A DNA stretch of 64,000 bases from Thecaphora thlaspeos. Its lineage: Eukaryota; Basidiomycota; Ustilaginomycetes; Urocystidales; Glomosporiaceae. The notes beneath the pieces are model-generated. The model had not been told where the DNA came from and did not search any database. It was given only the letters and a program-made list of their open reading frames with translations. Shown here in pieces: positions 53,177 through 62,498 of this stretch. A program made the position numbers and the translations under genes. Numbering within the stretch: the first letter of the stretch is position 1; each line of letters starts with the position of its first letter. The stretch is from NCBI GenBank assembly GCA_900291925.1, contig UWYS01000001.1, positions 496,001 to 560,000 of the forward strand, read 5' to 3'.

Positions 53177-54553
53177 TCAATCCTTCTGCTGCTTCAGCTT
53201 TCTCCGCGGCCAAAGGCCCAAGGACGCCAAGGTGACGGCTTGGTTGCTCGGTTCGATCCAGTAGGTGGGGTACCTCGCCCTCGCCAGGTTGATCCAGAGC
53301 ATGGCCCACGCCAGCATGATGACGCTGGTGAGCAGGATGACGGCGAGGTAGTTCCAGCCGAGCCGTATCACGGGCGGTGAGGTGGTGATCAGCAGGGCTG
53401 TGGCGCCACCGGGCGGATGGATGGTGTCGGTGAGGATCATGACGCACAGGGTCGTAGCGACCGAGACACCACCAGCCACCCAGACGAGGCTGTGCGAGTC
53501 GTCGATGAGCTGCGGGCTGTAGTTGGCGTTGAGCTGGAACAACTTCAGGATGCAGCAGCCGACGAGCGCCGAAATGAACTGACCCAGGACGAAACTCTTT
53601 GGCTGGCCGAGGGGTGAGGTGGGTGTGCCGTAGAGGATGACGCTAGAGGCGCCAAAGGAGCCAACGATGATGGGCGCCGTCCAGGAGGTAGTGGGGCGGT
53701 TGTCGGACATCGAGAACTTGTCCCAGCACGAGAAGAGGATCATGACGAAGCCCAGCCCTATCATGGCGCCGATCCAGGCCCAGATGAGCGTCTCGAGCTT
53801 GCGCGGCAGCCTCTCGAGCGGACGGAGCAGGGCGCGATTGGCGGTCGCTTGGGTGCGGTAGCCGAGGAAGTGGGCTAATGGGTAGGGTATGCGCGACAGC
53901 CGGGAAGGCGGCTTGTCCTCAGCGCCGTACTGCTCCTCGATGTCTCCTTTTGCAGTGGTTGCAGAGCTCGGTGGATCTACCGGCGGCGGGAGGGGCGAGG
54001 CGGAATGTCGCGGTACCGAAGGATGGGAAGAGGGCGAGTGGCTAGACGTATCGCGGTGAGGCGATGAGGCGGGTCGTCTTGGCGGTGGTGAGAGGGAGGC
54101 GTTCTTGTAGGGCTTTCGAGGCTGAACGTGCTTCTTGGACTGGCGGTTCCTGTCGTTGTCGTCTTGCTCTGCGTCGTCGTCGTCGTCGTCGTCGTCGGTA
54201 AAGACAAAGCCGTCGCTGTAGGGGTCATCTTGATCGAGGCTTGCGCGCAGGGTGCGCGAATCGCTCCTGGATCTTTGAGTGGCGGCTGACGCGGATGCAG
54301 TGAAGGTGTAATGCTGATGGCCTTGTGCGACGTCGCCGATCTGGTAGGCGCCGCGCTGCCTGGGCCGACCAAGGAAGCTGGCGCGTGACGAGGAGCGGTG
54401 GTTTCTTCTGCTGGCGGTGGGGCCGATGGCAGTGCTAGTGTTGCCAGCGTGGGGGATGTATGTGCGTGTGCGGGAGGGGGAGCGGATGTATGCGTCGCGG
54501 GAGGCGCTGCGGCGGCGGTCTAGCGAGGCTTGCTCCTGTGTGGGATGGGCCAT
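53177..54553 (-). CDS. HPP-family integral membrane protein
   Basis: Intronless, 458 residues. The N-terminal 215 residues are disordered and polar, with an eight-Asp run encoded by a GTC/GAC microsatellite near 54175-54200. The membrane half contains five or six hydrophobic segments. The HPP signature HPPGGATAL follows LTDTI, with WTAPIIVGSFGASSVILYGTPTSP before it. HPP proteins are putative nitrite or anion transporters in chloroplasts and bacteria; the fungal role is not established. It lies only about 450 bp from the SDR remnant, divergently oriented. Confidence 0.9.
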   Translation of the reverse strand: MAHPTQEQASLDRRRSASRDAYIRSPSRTRTYIPHAGNTSTAIGPTASRRNHRSSSRASFLGRPRQRGAYQIGDVAQGHQHYTFTASASAATQRSRSDSRTLRASLDQDDPYSDGFVFTDDDDDDDDAEQDDNDRNRQSKKHVQPRKPYKNASLSPPPRRPASSPHRDTSSHSPSSHPSVPRHSASPLPPPVDPPSSATTAKGDIEEQYGAEDKPPSRLSRIPYPLAHFLGYRTQATANRALLRPLERLPRKLETLIWAWIGAMIGLGFVMILFSCWDKFSMSDNRPTTSWTAPIIVGSFGASSVILYGTPTSPLGQPKSFVLGQFISALVGCCILKLFQLNANYSPQLIDDSHSLVWVAGGVSVATTLCVMILTDTIHPPGGATALLITTSPPVIRLGWNYLAVILLTSVIMLAWAMLWINLARARYPTYWIEPSNQAVTLASLGLWPRRKLKQQKD

Positions 54554-55003
54554 GGTGGTGGTGCAGGCCGGTGAAGTGGGTGCGAGTGAGATTGAGGGGG
54601 GCGATGCAGATGTCGTTCGAGGAGACGAGGGTGGCGTTCAAGATGCGGGCCGATACGTTGGCGCCGCCGTCGTTTGTGAGTAATGGTGAAGCGACGACGA
54701 GACGACGAGACGAGGGCAGGGGGTCAGCGTAAGTTGACGTAGTTATGGGTGAGCTGAGGGTTGTGTGTCGCTCGCCTGGCGCCATTGGGCCCCGCAGCAG
54801 CAGACGCTGCTACGCTACAGTACGCTACCCCGGACTGTACGCCGCCTAAGTTAAGTCCGCCTGGTACTGTACATACATACGCCCTCTCGGCATGGCCGGA
54901 GCGGCCGTACATGGTGTATGTAGTTGGCTCGCATCGACACGATCCCAGGCCGCCGGGATGACGTCGTCCTCGCGCTCCCTCATCCTCGCCCTCGCCCCCA
55001 CAG
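54554..55003. other. Intergenic region
   Basis: 5' flank of the HPP gene. It should contain the first exon of the SDR if that gene were whole, but no TGxxxGxG Rossmann motif is present in any frame. TACAGTAC and GTACTGTACATACATAC words lie near 54817-54880. Confidence 0.5.
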
Positions 55004-55780
55004 GCAACGTCGATGACATCCCCGCCTTTACCAAAAACCTCCTCGCCAAGTACCCTGAGATCGACTGTCTGATCAACAACGCCGGCGTCCAGCGGCCCCT
55101 TGACATGCAGTCGCTCGACCTGACCAAGGTCGACAACGAGATCATCGTCAGTGTGGTCCCTGCCGCCTCGTCGCCATCTCTTTTTTCCCCCTTTCGCACG
55201 CTCACCTCAACCTTGCCTTTGTCCATCATGACGCCAGAACATCCGCGGACCCGTCCACCTCGCCACGGCCTTCCTCGAGCAACTTCAAGACGAAGCCAAT
55301 GGCAGTGATGATGAACGTCTCGAGCGTCCTTGGCTTTGTGCCTTATCGCATCATCAACCCGATGTAAGTCTCCTCTCCGCCTTCCTCGCTCGGTCCTTCC
55401 ATGCCACGAAAGCACACACTCTAACCTCCCTTGCCCCCTCCATGCCTTTTCACCAGCTACAACGGCACTAGATCCTTCACTTCTGGAGTATGACGCAACC
55501 TGTCCAACTTCGCGACACGTCTATCCGGATCGTCGAGATTGTTCCTCCATCCGTCGGCACAGATCTACACCGTGAACGATCCAACCCCGACGATAACAAG
55601 AAACACCTCGGTGCTGCCAACTCACTGACCATCGAAGAGTTTATCGACGAGTTTCAAAAGGGCATAGAGAAGGATTGTGACACCATCTCGGCTGGAAGTG
55701 GTATCGCCCTGGTGGAAAAGTGGGACAAGACGTTTGGTAAACAGTTCGATAAGGTTGCTAATGACTATCGACGCGAGTAG
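55004..55780 (+). pseudogene. Short-chain dehydrogenase/reductase remnant, 5'-truncated and frameshifted
   Basis: The remaining exons begin at a good acceptor (CCCCCACAG) at 55003. Exon 55004-55146 encodes GNVDDIPAFTKNLLAKYPEIDCLINNAGVQRP, with the SDR NNAG motif. Exon 55238-55363 encodes NIRGPVHLATAFLE, then slips one frame around 55270 into KPMAVMMNVSSVLGFVPYRII, the Ser-containing strand. Exon 55457-55780 carries YNGT (catalytic Tyr) and slips again near 55475 into HFWSMTQPVQLRDTSIRIVEIVPPSVGTDLH. The C-terminus is intact to the stop at 55780. The coenzyme-binding N-terminus is missing. At least two indels and one truncation make this a pseudogene. The family resembles fungal DltE-like or oxidoreductase-type SDRs. 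Confidence 0.82.
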
Positions 55781-56689
55781 ACCGAGAGAGAGAGAGAGAG
55801 AGAGAGAGCGACGTCGCAAGCAGAGTAGAGCTGGCTACCTTGGCCTTGTTCGACAAGTAATGTAGTACAGGCACACATCAGCCCCGCCCTCTATTGACAT
55901 GCCTATACGGAAAGCATTCGCACACCGCTGCCTCACCTGTCGGTGCTCTCCACGCAGTTCAAGACAAGGCAAAAGATGCGTCCCAAGTAACGGACTACGC
56001 CCTAACCCTATTCCAAAGCGAGAGCGAACACCATCGACCAGACCAAGCAAAAGAAGAAACAAAAGCGCAACAGGGAGAGGAAAAGGAATCGTCCGAGGTC
56101 CAAGGGTGACCCAGCATAGCAACCGACAGAGACAGAAACAAGGAGGAAGCAAAACAAAAGGGGCCTCGAAAACCCACAACAAGTCGCCTGTATGCGTCCG
56201 ACCAGCTGGTCGCTCGACTGGAGAATGCGGGGGGAAGAGAGGTAGGTCACTTTGATACGCAGAGGAGATGGGCGGGACGCTGAGAAGACATATGCGGCAG
56301 AGAGGGAGAGAGACACGGCAAAGGGTCATTCTACAGTAAAGAGACGTGCTCTGCCGAGGAGGCAGAGAGGGAGGTGGCCCATTGCGCCCGTCCCGCCGTC
56401 GTAGCCGTCAGAGGCCTTTTGTCCTCCGACAGGCTAGCATAAGCGATGTGCGCGAGGCGAGAGAGAGTGAGAGAGACGGGAGGCGGGCGGGCGGGCGGTA
56501 TGCAAAGAGTGGCAGCATGCGTGGAAGGTCGTACAATGGTGGCGGGTCGGCGTGTCGAGGTGGGCAGTCAAGGCGAGGCGGGGTGGAGTAGCAGCGAAGA
56601 ACGAACAGAGGTGGGCGAGCTCCTCGGCATCTGCGTCGGCCAGACGCGACTAAGGCAGAGGGAAACCGAGAACGGCCGGTTCCGCACGC
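55781..56689. other. Intergenic with GA-rich simple repeats
   Basis: A (GA)n run at about 55784-55807, and further GA- and GGGC-rich tracts around 56360-56500. No gene supported. Confidence 0.5.
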
Positions 56690-57778
56690 CTAGAAGCGAC
56701 GGCCGTTGGGCGGCGGCGGAGGTCCACCGCGACCTTGGTTCGGAGGGGCGTAACCCTGCTGCTGCTGCTGCGGCGGCGGCGGCGGCCCTCTGCTCTGTTG
56801 ATGCCGCGGGGGTGAGCCGCGCTGCTGGTACATCCGGGGATCCGGCGCCGGTCCGCCACCCTGTTGCGGTCTCTGCATCTGCGGAGGCGGTCGCTGCCCG
56901 CCGGGGCCGCCGTTTGGCTGCATGCCGCCGTGTGGGCTGGGCATCGGCATCGGCATCGGCATCGGCGCGCCCGTCTTCGGTCCTCCCACCGGGCCTCGGC
57001 CGCCGGGTCCGGGGCCAGGACCGGGACCATTGCCTGCCGACGGCCTGCTCGATGGAATCGCCCTCGCCGCGCTGCTCGGGGGCGAAGCAAGACCCTCGCT
57101 CTTCTGCGCCGCCTTGATGATTTCGTCGTCGAGGACGTTGAGCGCGGCGCAGAGAACGATCCATTCGACCATGTCCTCGTTGCCCTCGCCCAGCGTTTGC
57201 CAGACGGCCTTTTCCTCGGCCGACTTGCCCGTGATGCTGACGCGCGTGCCGCCGCCACCGCCGCTCCCGGCTGCGGCGTTCTTCTGGATCTTGCCGAACT
57301 CGATCCTCTTTGGCGGGATGAGGTGGCCGGCATAGGTAAAGTAGAACATGGTCCACCAGGTGGCGTTGGGGTTGGGCTTGGATATTTGGAAAAGGGGCTG
57401 CTCGTTCCCAGGGGCGTCTGGGTTGGGAAGGGTGAGCTTGTAGACGGGGGCGGCGATGCCGGTATTTGTGATGGACCACTTAAGGTTGCGCGAGGCCTCG
57501 CAGCGGACGGTGCGGTCGTTGTTGGAAGCCGAGTGGCCGCCCTCGGAGGATCCGGGACCGCCGGGCCCGCGCGTGCCGGGAGGGGGGACCATCTTGGCGA
57601 CGCAGAGGTCGCCCTGAGGCGAGGGCGTGAGGAGGTAGGTCTCCTTGTTGGAGTTTGTGTGGATGTACGAGTAGAGTGTGTGGTGGGGCTGGCCATACGG
57701 GGTGACGATCAGCGTCGGGAGGTGGTTGGGGATAGGCGCATGGTTGGGCGACGTGTAGATAGAATAGACGGCGGACAT
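56690..57778 (-). CDS. Conserved fungal protein with N-terminal folded domain and Pro/Gln-rich tail
   Basis: Intronless, 362 residues from Met 57778 (MSAVYSIY). The first 215 residues look folded: alternating hydrophobic strands, WSITNTGIAAPVYKL, then QISKPNPNATWWTMFYFTYAGH and PPKRIEFGKI. I recall similar WWTMFYFTYAGH-type blocks in uncharacterised basidiomycete proteins but know no function. The remaining 145 residues are low complexity, with PG repeats, an MPMPMPMPSP run, Gln runs and PPPP blocks, suggesting a phase-separating or SH3/WW-binding tail. The in-frame extension upstream to 58618 is Arg/Ala-rich chance coding through simple repeats. Confidence 0.7.
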   Translation of the reverse strand: MSAVYSIYTSPNHAPIPNHLPTLIVTPYGQPHHTLYSYIHTNSNKETYLLTPSPQGDLCVAKMVPPPGTRGPGGPGSSEGGHSASNNDRTVRCEASRNLKWSITNTGIAAPVYKLTLPNPDAPGNEQPLFQISKPNPNATWWTMFYFTYAGHLIPPKRIEFGKIQKNAAAGSGGGGGTRVSITGKSAEEKAVWQTLGEGNEDMVEWIVLCAALNVLDDEIIKAAQKSEGLASPPSSAARAIPSSRPSAGNGPGPGPGPGGRGPVGGPKTGAPMPMPMPMPSPHGGMQPNGGPGGQRPPPQMQRPQQGGGPAPDPRMYQQRGSPPRHQQSRGPPPPPQQQQQGYAPPNQGRGGPPPPPNGRRF

Positions 57779-59476
57779 GGTGGCCGTCGTCGATCGGGCG
57801 GGCTGGGAAGCCAGGCTACTCGAAGGTGGAGTGCTGGTGCGCAAAGGTGGGAGGTGACAAGTGGCCAAGTGAGAACAGGATACAGTGAGCGGAGAAGAGG
57901 CGCGAACTGGGGTCGTTAAAGGGTCGGGGGACGGGTGGATGGGGTGTCGGGGTGCTCTGTTTGACGATAGAAAGGCGGTGGCCACTGGTGGACGAAGGAA
58001 GGTGGGAAAACACTGCTCTGTCGGCGTGCTGGTCGGTGGTATATTGGAGGGGTGGGGGAAAGCGAGACGGGGCGCAAGCTGGAGTGCAAGCAGCTGGAGT
58101 TTGGGGGGTGGGGATCGAGGTCGAGAGGGCCGTTGAGAGCAGAGAGGATCGCGAGGCGCGAGGCGCGAGGCGCGAGGGAGAGGCAGCGGAGCGCCAAGCG
58201 AAACGGCCGCGCTGGCCGGCCGAGATGCGCCTTTTGCTTGCTTTGCTTTTCCCTCTGCCGCGACTCGAACGGCGGGCGCCAGCGGGCCAGCCATTTTCCT
58301 GATTCTCCAGCCCGCGCGCCAGCCCGCGCGCCAGCCCGCGCACCGGCCCGCACGCCGAAAAGCGCCTTGGCTCCTCTCTCTGCCGCCCTTCCTGCTGCCT
58401 CCTTTCCCTCTGCTCGGCGCCGTCGGCGCACAAAACCACGACGCACCACGCAGTGCATCGAGACGATCCCAACCCCTGCCGCCGCAGCCGCAGCCGCAGC
58501 CGCAGCCGCAGCCCCTGTCCCTGTCCCTGTCCCTGTCCCCCTGGCCCCGGCCACACATACACCGCTCAAAAGACGCTGCCGTTGCCGCTGCATCTGCATC
58601 TCCTCGTGTTTCGTCCATGTATGCACCTATTGGCCGGCATGCTCCACCACCCGCTCGCTTGACCGTAGCCTAGCGCTCGTCGCACTTGTCAGGCACGTCA
58701 GCTTTTCCGGCCGACAACACTCGTTCGTCTTCGCAGTAGGTCTCATCTAGGCAGGCAATCACTCTCTAGATAGAGAAAAATAAATGCGCAGCCAGCGTCA
58801 ATAGCATCTTGGTCCTGCATCGAGCCTTCCAGCCGCGATGGCGATGCAGCCCTCCGCGCGACTGAGACCGTTGCTGAGTCTGCTCTCATCGCCGCCAGAC
58901 GCTTCGTTGCTTGACCGCGTCTTCGTCCTACCTGCCATTGAGAGAGAGTCGCCATCTCGTATCACCCAACTACCCGCCAGCCCGCTCTTCGCCACCTTTC
59001 CCTTCTCCCTCGCTAACACGCACTCCCCCTCCCATCGCTCAGACCCACAAGGCATGAACAAGGTTCAGCACACCATCCCCTCCATACCGAGCAACCTGAC
59101 CGCGACCGCGCAAAATAGCGCTCAGGACGACATTGAATAAGGACGCATGAGGAAAGAGCATGTGCTTAGAGAATCGAGGTTTTGGGTTTGTATGGGTGTG
59201 TGAAGGCGTTGGATGAGGGCGTATGTGCGTATGGGTACAAAACGGGGGGGGGGGGGGGGGCGCCTTCCTCAGCGGCTGCAGAAAGAAACGCTACAAGGGA
59301 AGTGGGCGGTCGAGTCGGGCGTAGTCGAGGGCTTTTTGTCTCGCCGTCACCCGAGCATCTCGTCCTTCTCACCTCCAACATTCAATGATTCTTTTTACGA
59401 CGACGAAAGAGGTCCTCCTTCTCCGTCACGCGGTGTGCGTAGAATGATCACAGAAGAGAGAACAGAGTCGACACGT
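57779..59476. other. 1.7 kb intergenic with simple repeats and a 17-G run
   Basis: It contains GCGCCAGCCC-type repeats near 58310-58345, (GCCGCA)n at about 58478-58515, (CCTGTC)n at about 58518-58540, and 17 consecutive G at 59244-59260. The plus frame 58838-59140 has no motif. No gene supported. Confidence 0.55.
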
Positions 59477-60528
59477 TTACTCCTGGTCAATGACAGTTGT
59501 TTGGAGGCCCTTGGCGTTGCCGAGGCCGAGGATCGGGACGGCGTATGTGTAGAGCTTCTCCTTGGCACCCTCGTCGTCGTTCCTCTTGCGCTCGAGGCGG
59601 ACGCGCAGACGCCTGGGGAAGTCCTTGACACCGAACTTCCAGATCTCCTGATTCAGCTTCGGGTCGATGCGGACATCCTTGGTGCCCATCGTCTTCTGAG
59701 CGAACTCAATCACGGCCTTGACGGCCTTGGGGGCGCGCTTCTTGAAGGCGACATCGTGGACGCGCCTGTGGAGGTGGATGGTGTACTGCCTCTGCGTGGT
59801 GGACGGTGGTCGAGCGGTGACGATGCAGGGGTGGTCAAAGGGCCAGCAAGTGTCAGTCAAGCCTGTCCCTCGTCATCGTGATACTCGCCAGCGTGCGCAA
59901 TGCCTTCGTAACAACCCCTCGTCTGCCTGGTCCATCTTTATTCCTCCTCCCTGCGTCTTGCGTCACAGCTAGCTCCACGCGAAGCCTGCCTCGGCGTCGC
60001 ACCGCCTGCACCTTTAGACCCGCCTTTCTGCGAGCGGTGGTCCCGTTGTGGCAGCACCGGCCGAACGATCCATCCACCACAGGGCTCGGCCCGCCGATCC
60101 AGCAGGGTCGTGGAAGCCATCCGTCGGAACGCAGGGTTGGATCCCCGAATCCTTCCTCCATCGTGACCTGCCAGACTGCAAGACCTGCAGCGTCCCCAGC
60201 AATCATCCGACACTGCACTGCGCTCGCAGACGCCTGGCGCTCCTGTTTCGCGCTTCCGGATCCGCCAGGGAGCGATGCCTGTCGGGACGATAGGGCCGCC
60301 AGAAGATCGAAAAACATCTCTAGAGACGAATGGTACTAACAGTAACAACGTCGTCTGTTGGCCCAGGGAAGAGAAGGAAGCGGTCAGCGAACAGAGCCGG
60401 CGAAGTGGACGAGTCAAAGTGGACGGCAGCAGCATCAGTGCGACACTCCAAAGGAGATGAATGCGCTGAAACTCACTGAGAGCCGATCGGGTCTTCTTGC
60501 CCTTCTGTGCCTTGTCGGTGGGAGCCAT
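59477..60528 (-). CDS. RPL31: 60S ribosomal protein L31 (eL31)
   Basis: Ribosomal protein at the peptide exit tunnel region. Exons 60528-60477, a 14-nt exon 60354-60341, and 59791-59477 make 127 codons. The tiny exon supplies NDVVT, restoring the family's SAL-x-DVVTR-x-YTI block; without it the frame fails. The rest matches eL31: [42 protein letters not shown] and [12 protein letters not shown]. The ATG is directly preceded by CACCTGCAG on the coding strand, which looks like a 3' splice site, so a 5'-UTR intron is likely, as in many fungal ribosomal protein genes. Confidence 0.95.
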
Positions 60529-62498
60529 CTGCAGGTGTGTCCAGAGCAAAACGAGCAACGAGGGGATGCGATGCGTAAGTCCTCCTGTTCTGAGCATTCC
60601 TCCAGGGTGTCTCCCGTCCATGGCCGCGAGAGTGCCGCTGACCCAGCGCCGTATAGTGTGTAAAAAGTGGTTCGGCCAAGATCCGGGACGGACATCTTTC
60701 CTCGTCCTTGTCCTCCTCCAGAATTCCCCTCTGCGCGTCATCTGCGAGCTGACCGAAGCTCTACCGAAGACACTTTGGCCCTTTCACAGAGGCCGAGACC
60801 CGTCCGCAAGAGGCCGCATGTGACAAGGTTGCTTCCCGAGGTCCGCGGCTCCGTCCGGCAGAGGTCGTTGCTTCGTCAGGACGATGCGCTAAGAGGGTCC
60901 GCCGCCGATGCCGCAAAAGTCGAGCGGAGAAGAGTCGGTTAAGGGCGGATCGTCGTGAGTCGGAGACGCATGTCGCCTGTCCTGTCTACCCCTGTCGGGC
61001 CAGTCGTGCTTCGTACAGGCAGCATAGGTCCATAGGATTGGACGCAAGACGGTCCTCCGAGGCCGACCTTTCAGAGACGATAAGGGGGATCTCGGCGATT
61101 CGATAGGTGGTTAAGGTAGAAGGTCAAGTGATAGGCCTACTTTGGCGGGCGATCGTGCGAGTCGTAGCGTCGAGCAGTCGAACGAGCGGCGGTTGGGCGG
61201 GTCGGCGGGTCGGTTACACTTACGTTGATGATGATTCTTGATGAGATGGAACCGTGAGAGGGGAAGGGGGATGAGAGGATGGAGGTCTGGAAAGAGTGAC
61301 GAGCGGCGGCAGTCGGTCGAGCGGGCAGGGCTGAGTGCTTGGGCTGAGCGGCGTTGCGCTATGCTGGCCCGGGGCCAGCTCTCTGGACCTCAGCCAGCCG
61401 GTTGGCCTTCGCCCTAGCCCTTCGCTGCTAGGCTCCCTGCTCTGGCTCTGGCTGTCCGGGCCCAAGGTCTCCGAGGACGTGCCTCTGGTCTCTATCCTCG
61501 GCTCGGTTTTACTTTTTCTTTGACCTTTTTCTTTTTTTGCAGTTCAAAAATTTGCATCACGTGAGATCAAGCTCGGATAGATTTTTGTCGGAGCCGCAAA
61601 AGACCTGCCCTTCAATTTAAAGGGCGGTCCAGAGGTTCCCCTGCTTCGAAGCTATCCTCCTCGGCTCGAAGCGTCGCCGGCGGCATCACGGTCGTCGTCG
61701 TCGTCGTCGTCGTCGTCAGGTTGCTTGCTGAGATGAGGCCCTTGTGTGACTCTTCCTCTCTCTCTTACTCAGCATTCCCCCGTCCCTCGTCGTGTTCGCT
61801 GCATTCCCACAGTGATCCCAGCAGCGACGGACGGTGACAAGAGAAGACGAGCAGCTCTTTCTCCTGACCCCGTTGCAAGAAGTGGTAAGGCTCGCTGGGA
61901 TAGGCTGGTGGTGTCTTTTTCGTGGGCCAGGAGGGTTCTAGACGTGCCGGGGCGGGCTTGTTGGGGAAGACGCGAGGGCCGACGCGGCGGCGGCCAAGGG
62001 TCAGGGTCAGGGTTAGAGTCAGGGTCCGCGCGCTGCTCGGTGTGGAGGGCGGCCGTTTGGACTACTTGAATAAAATGGTGGCTGCGCAACTTTGTGGGCT
62101 AAGCAGCCGCCGCCGCTGCTGTTGGCGTGCGCCCTTTTGGCCCCCCCACGCTTGCCTGCCCACGCTCGCGCTCAGGCCTCGCCCGCCGCTGTCGCCATCG
62201 TCGCGGTTCCCTCTTCCCTCTTCCCTCTTCCCTCTGCCCTCACCCTCCTTCTCTCTCTCCTTGTCCCACCGCCCCACATACGCCCGCACGCACCCTCGCC
62301 CGCACGCTCGCTCGCGCCATTGCGGCCTCTTGACTCGACTCGACACCACTCGACTCGACTCTCCGGCAGAGCAGCGACGACCACAGCGACACCGACAGCG
62401 GCGCCCGTCAATATCCCTTCTCTGTGCCCCGAGCATCGGTGACGACAACGACGACAGCAGCGACAGCGCCACCGCCACCGCACCCCTTTGCTCCTGCG
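60529..62498. promoter_or_regulatory. Divergent upstream region RPL31 / F-box-LRR gene
   Basis: 2 kb with no gene recognised. Includes the probable 5'-UTR intron and leader of RPL31, an ATCACGTGAG E-box-like site at about 61556-61565, a (GTC)n run at about 61690-61718, GGGTCA-type repeats at about 61998-62026, and CTCGACTCGACTC repeats near 62335-62362 just upstream of 62499. Confidence 0.45.

Noticed and set aside
52287..53447. 386-codon minus-strand frame upstream of and into the HPP gene
   Set aside because: Overlaps the HPP C-terminus in another frame, has low-quality composition and no conserved pieces.
57779..58618. N-terminal extension of the Pro-rich protein
   Set aside because: The in-frame extension is coded by simple repeats and Arg/Ala-rich chance sequence; the Met at 57778 starts the folded region.
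61998..62026. Telomere-like GGGTCA/GGGTTA repeats
   Set aside because: Only a few degenerate copies with no longer TTAGGG array; more likely a simple repeat.
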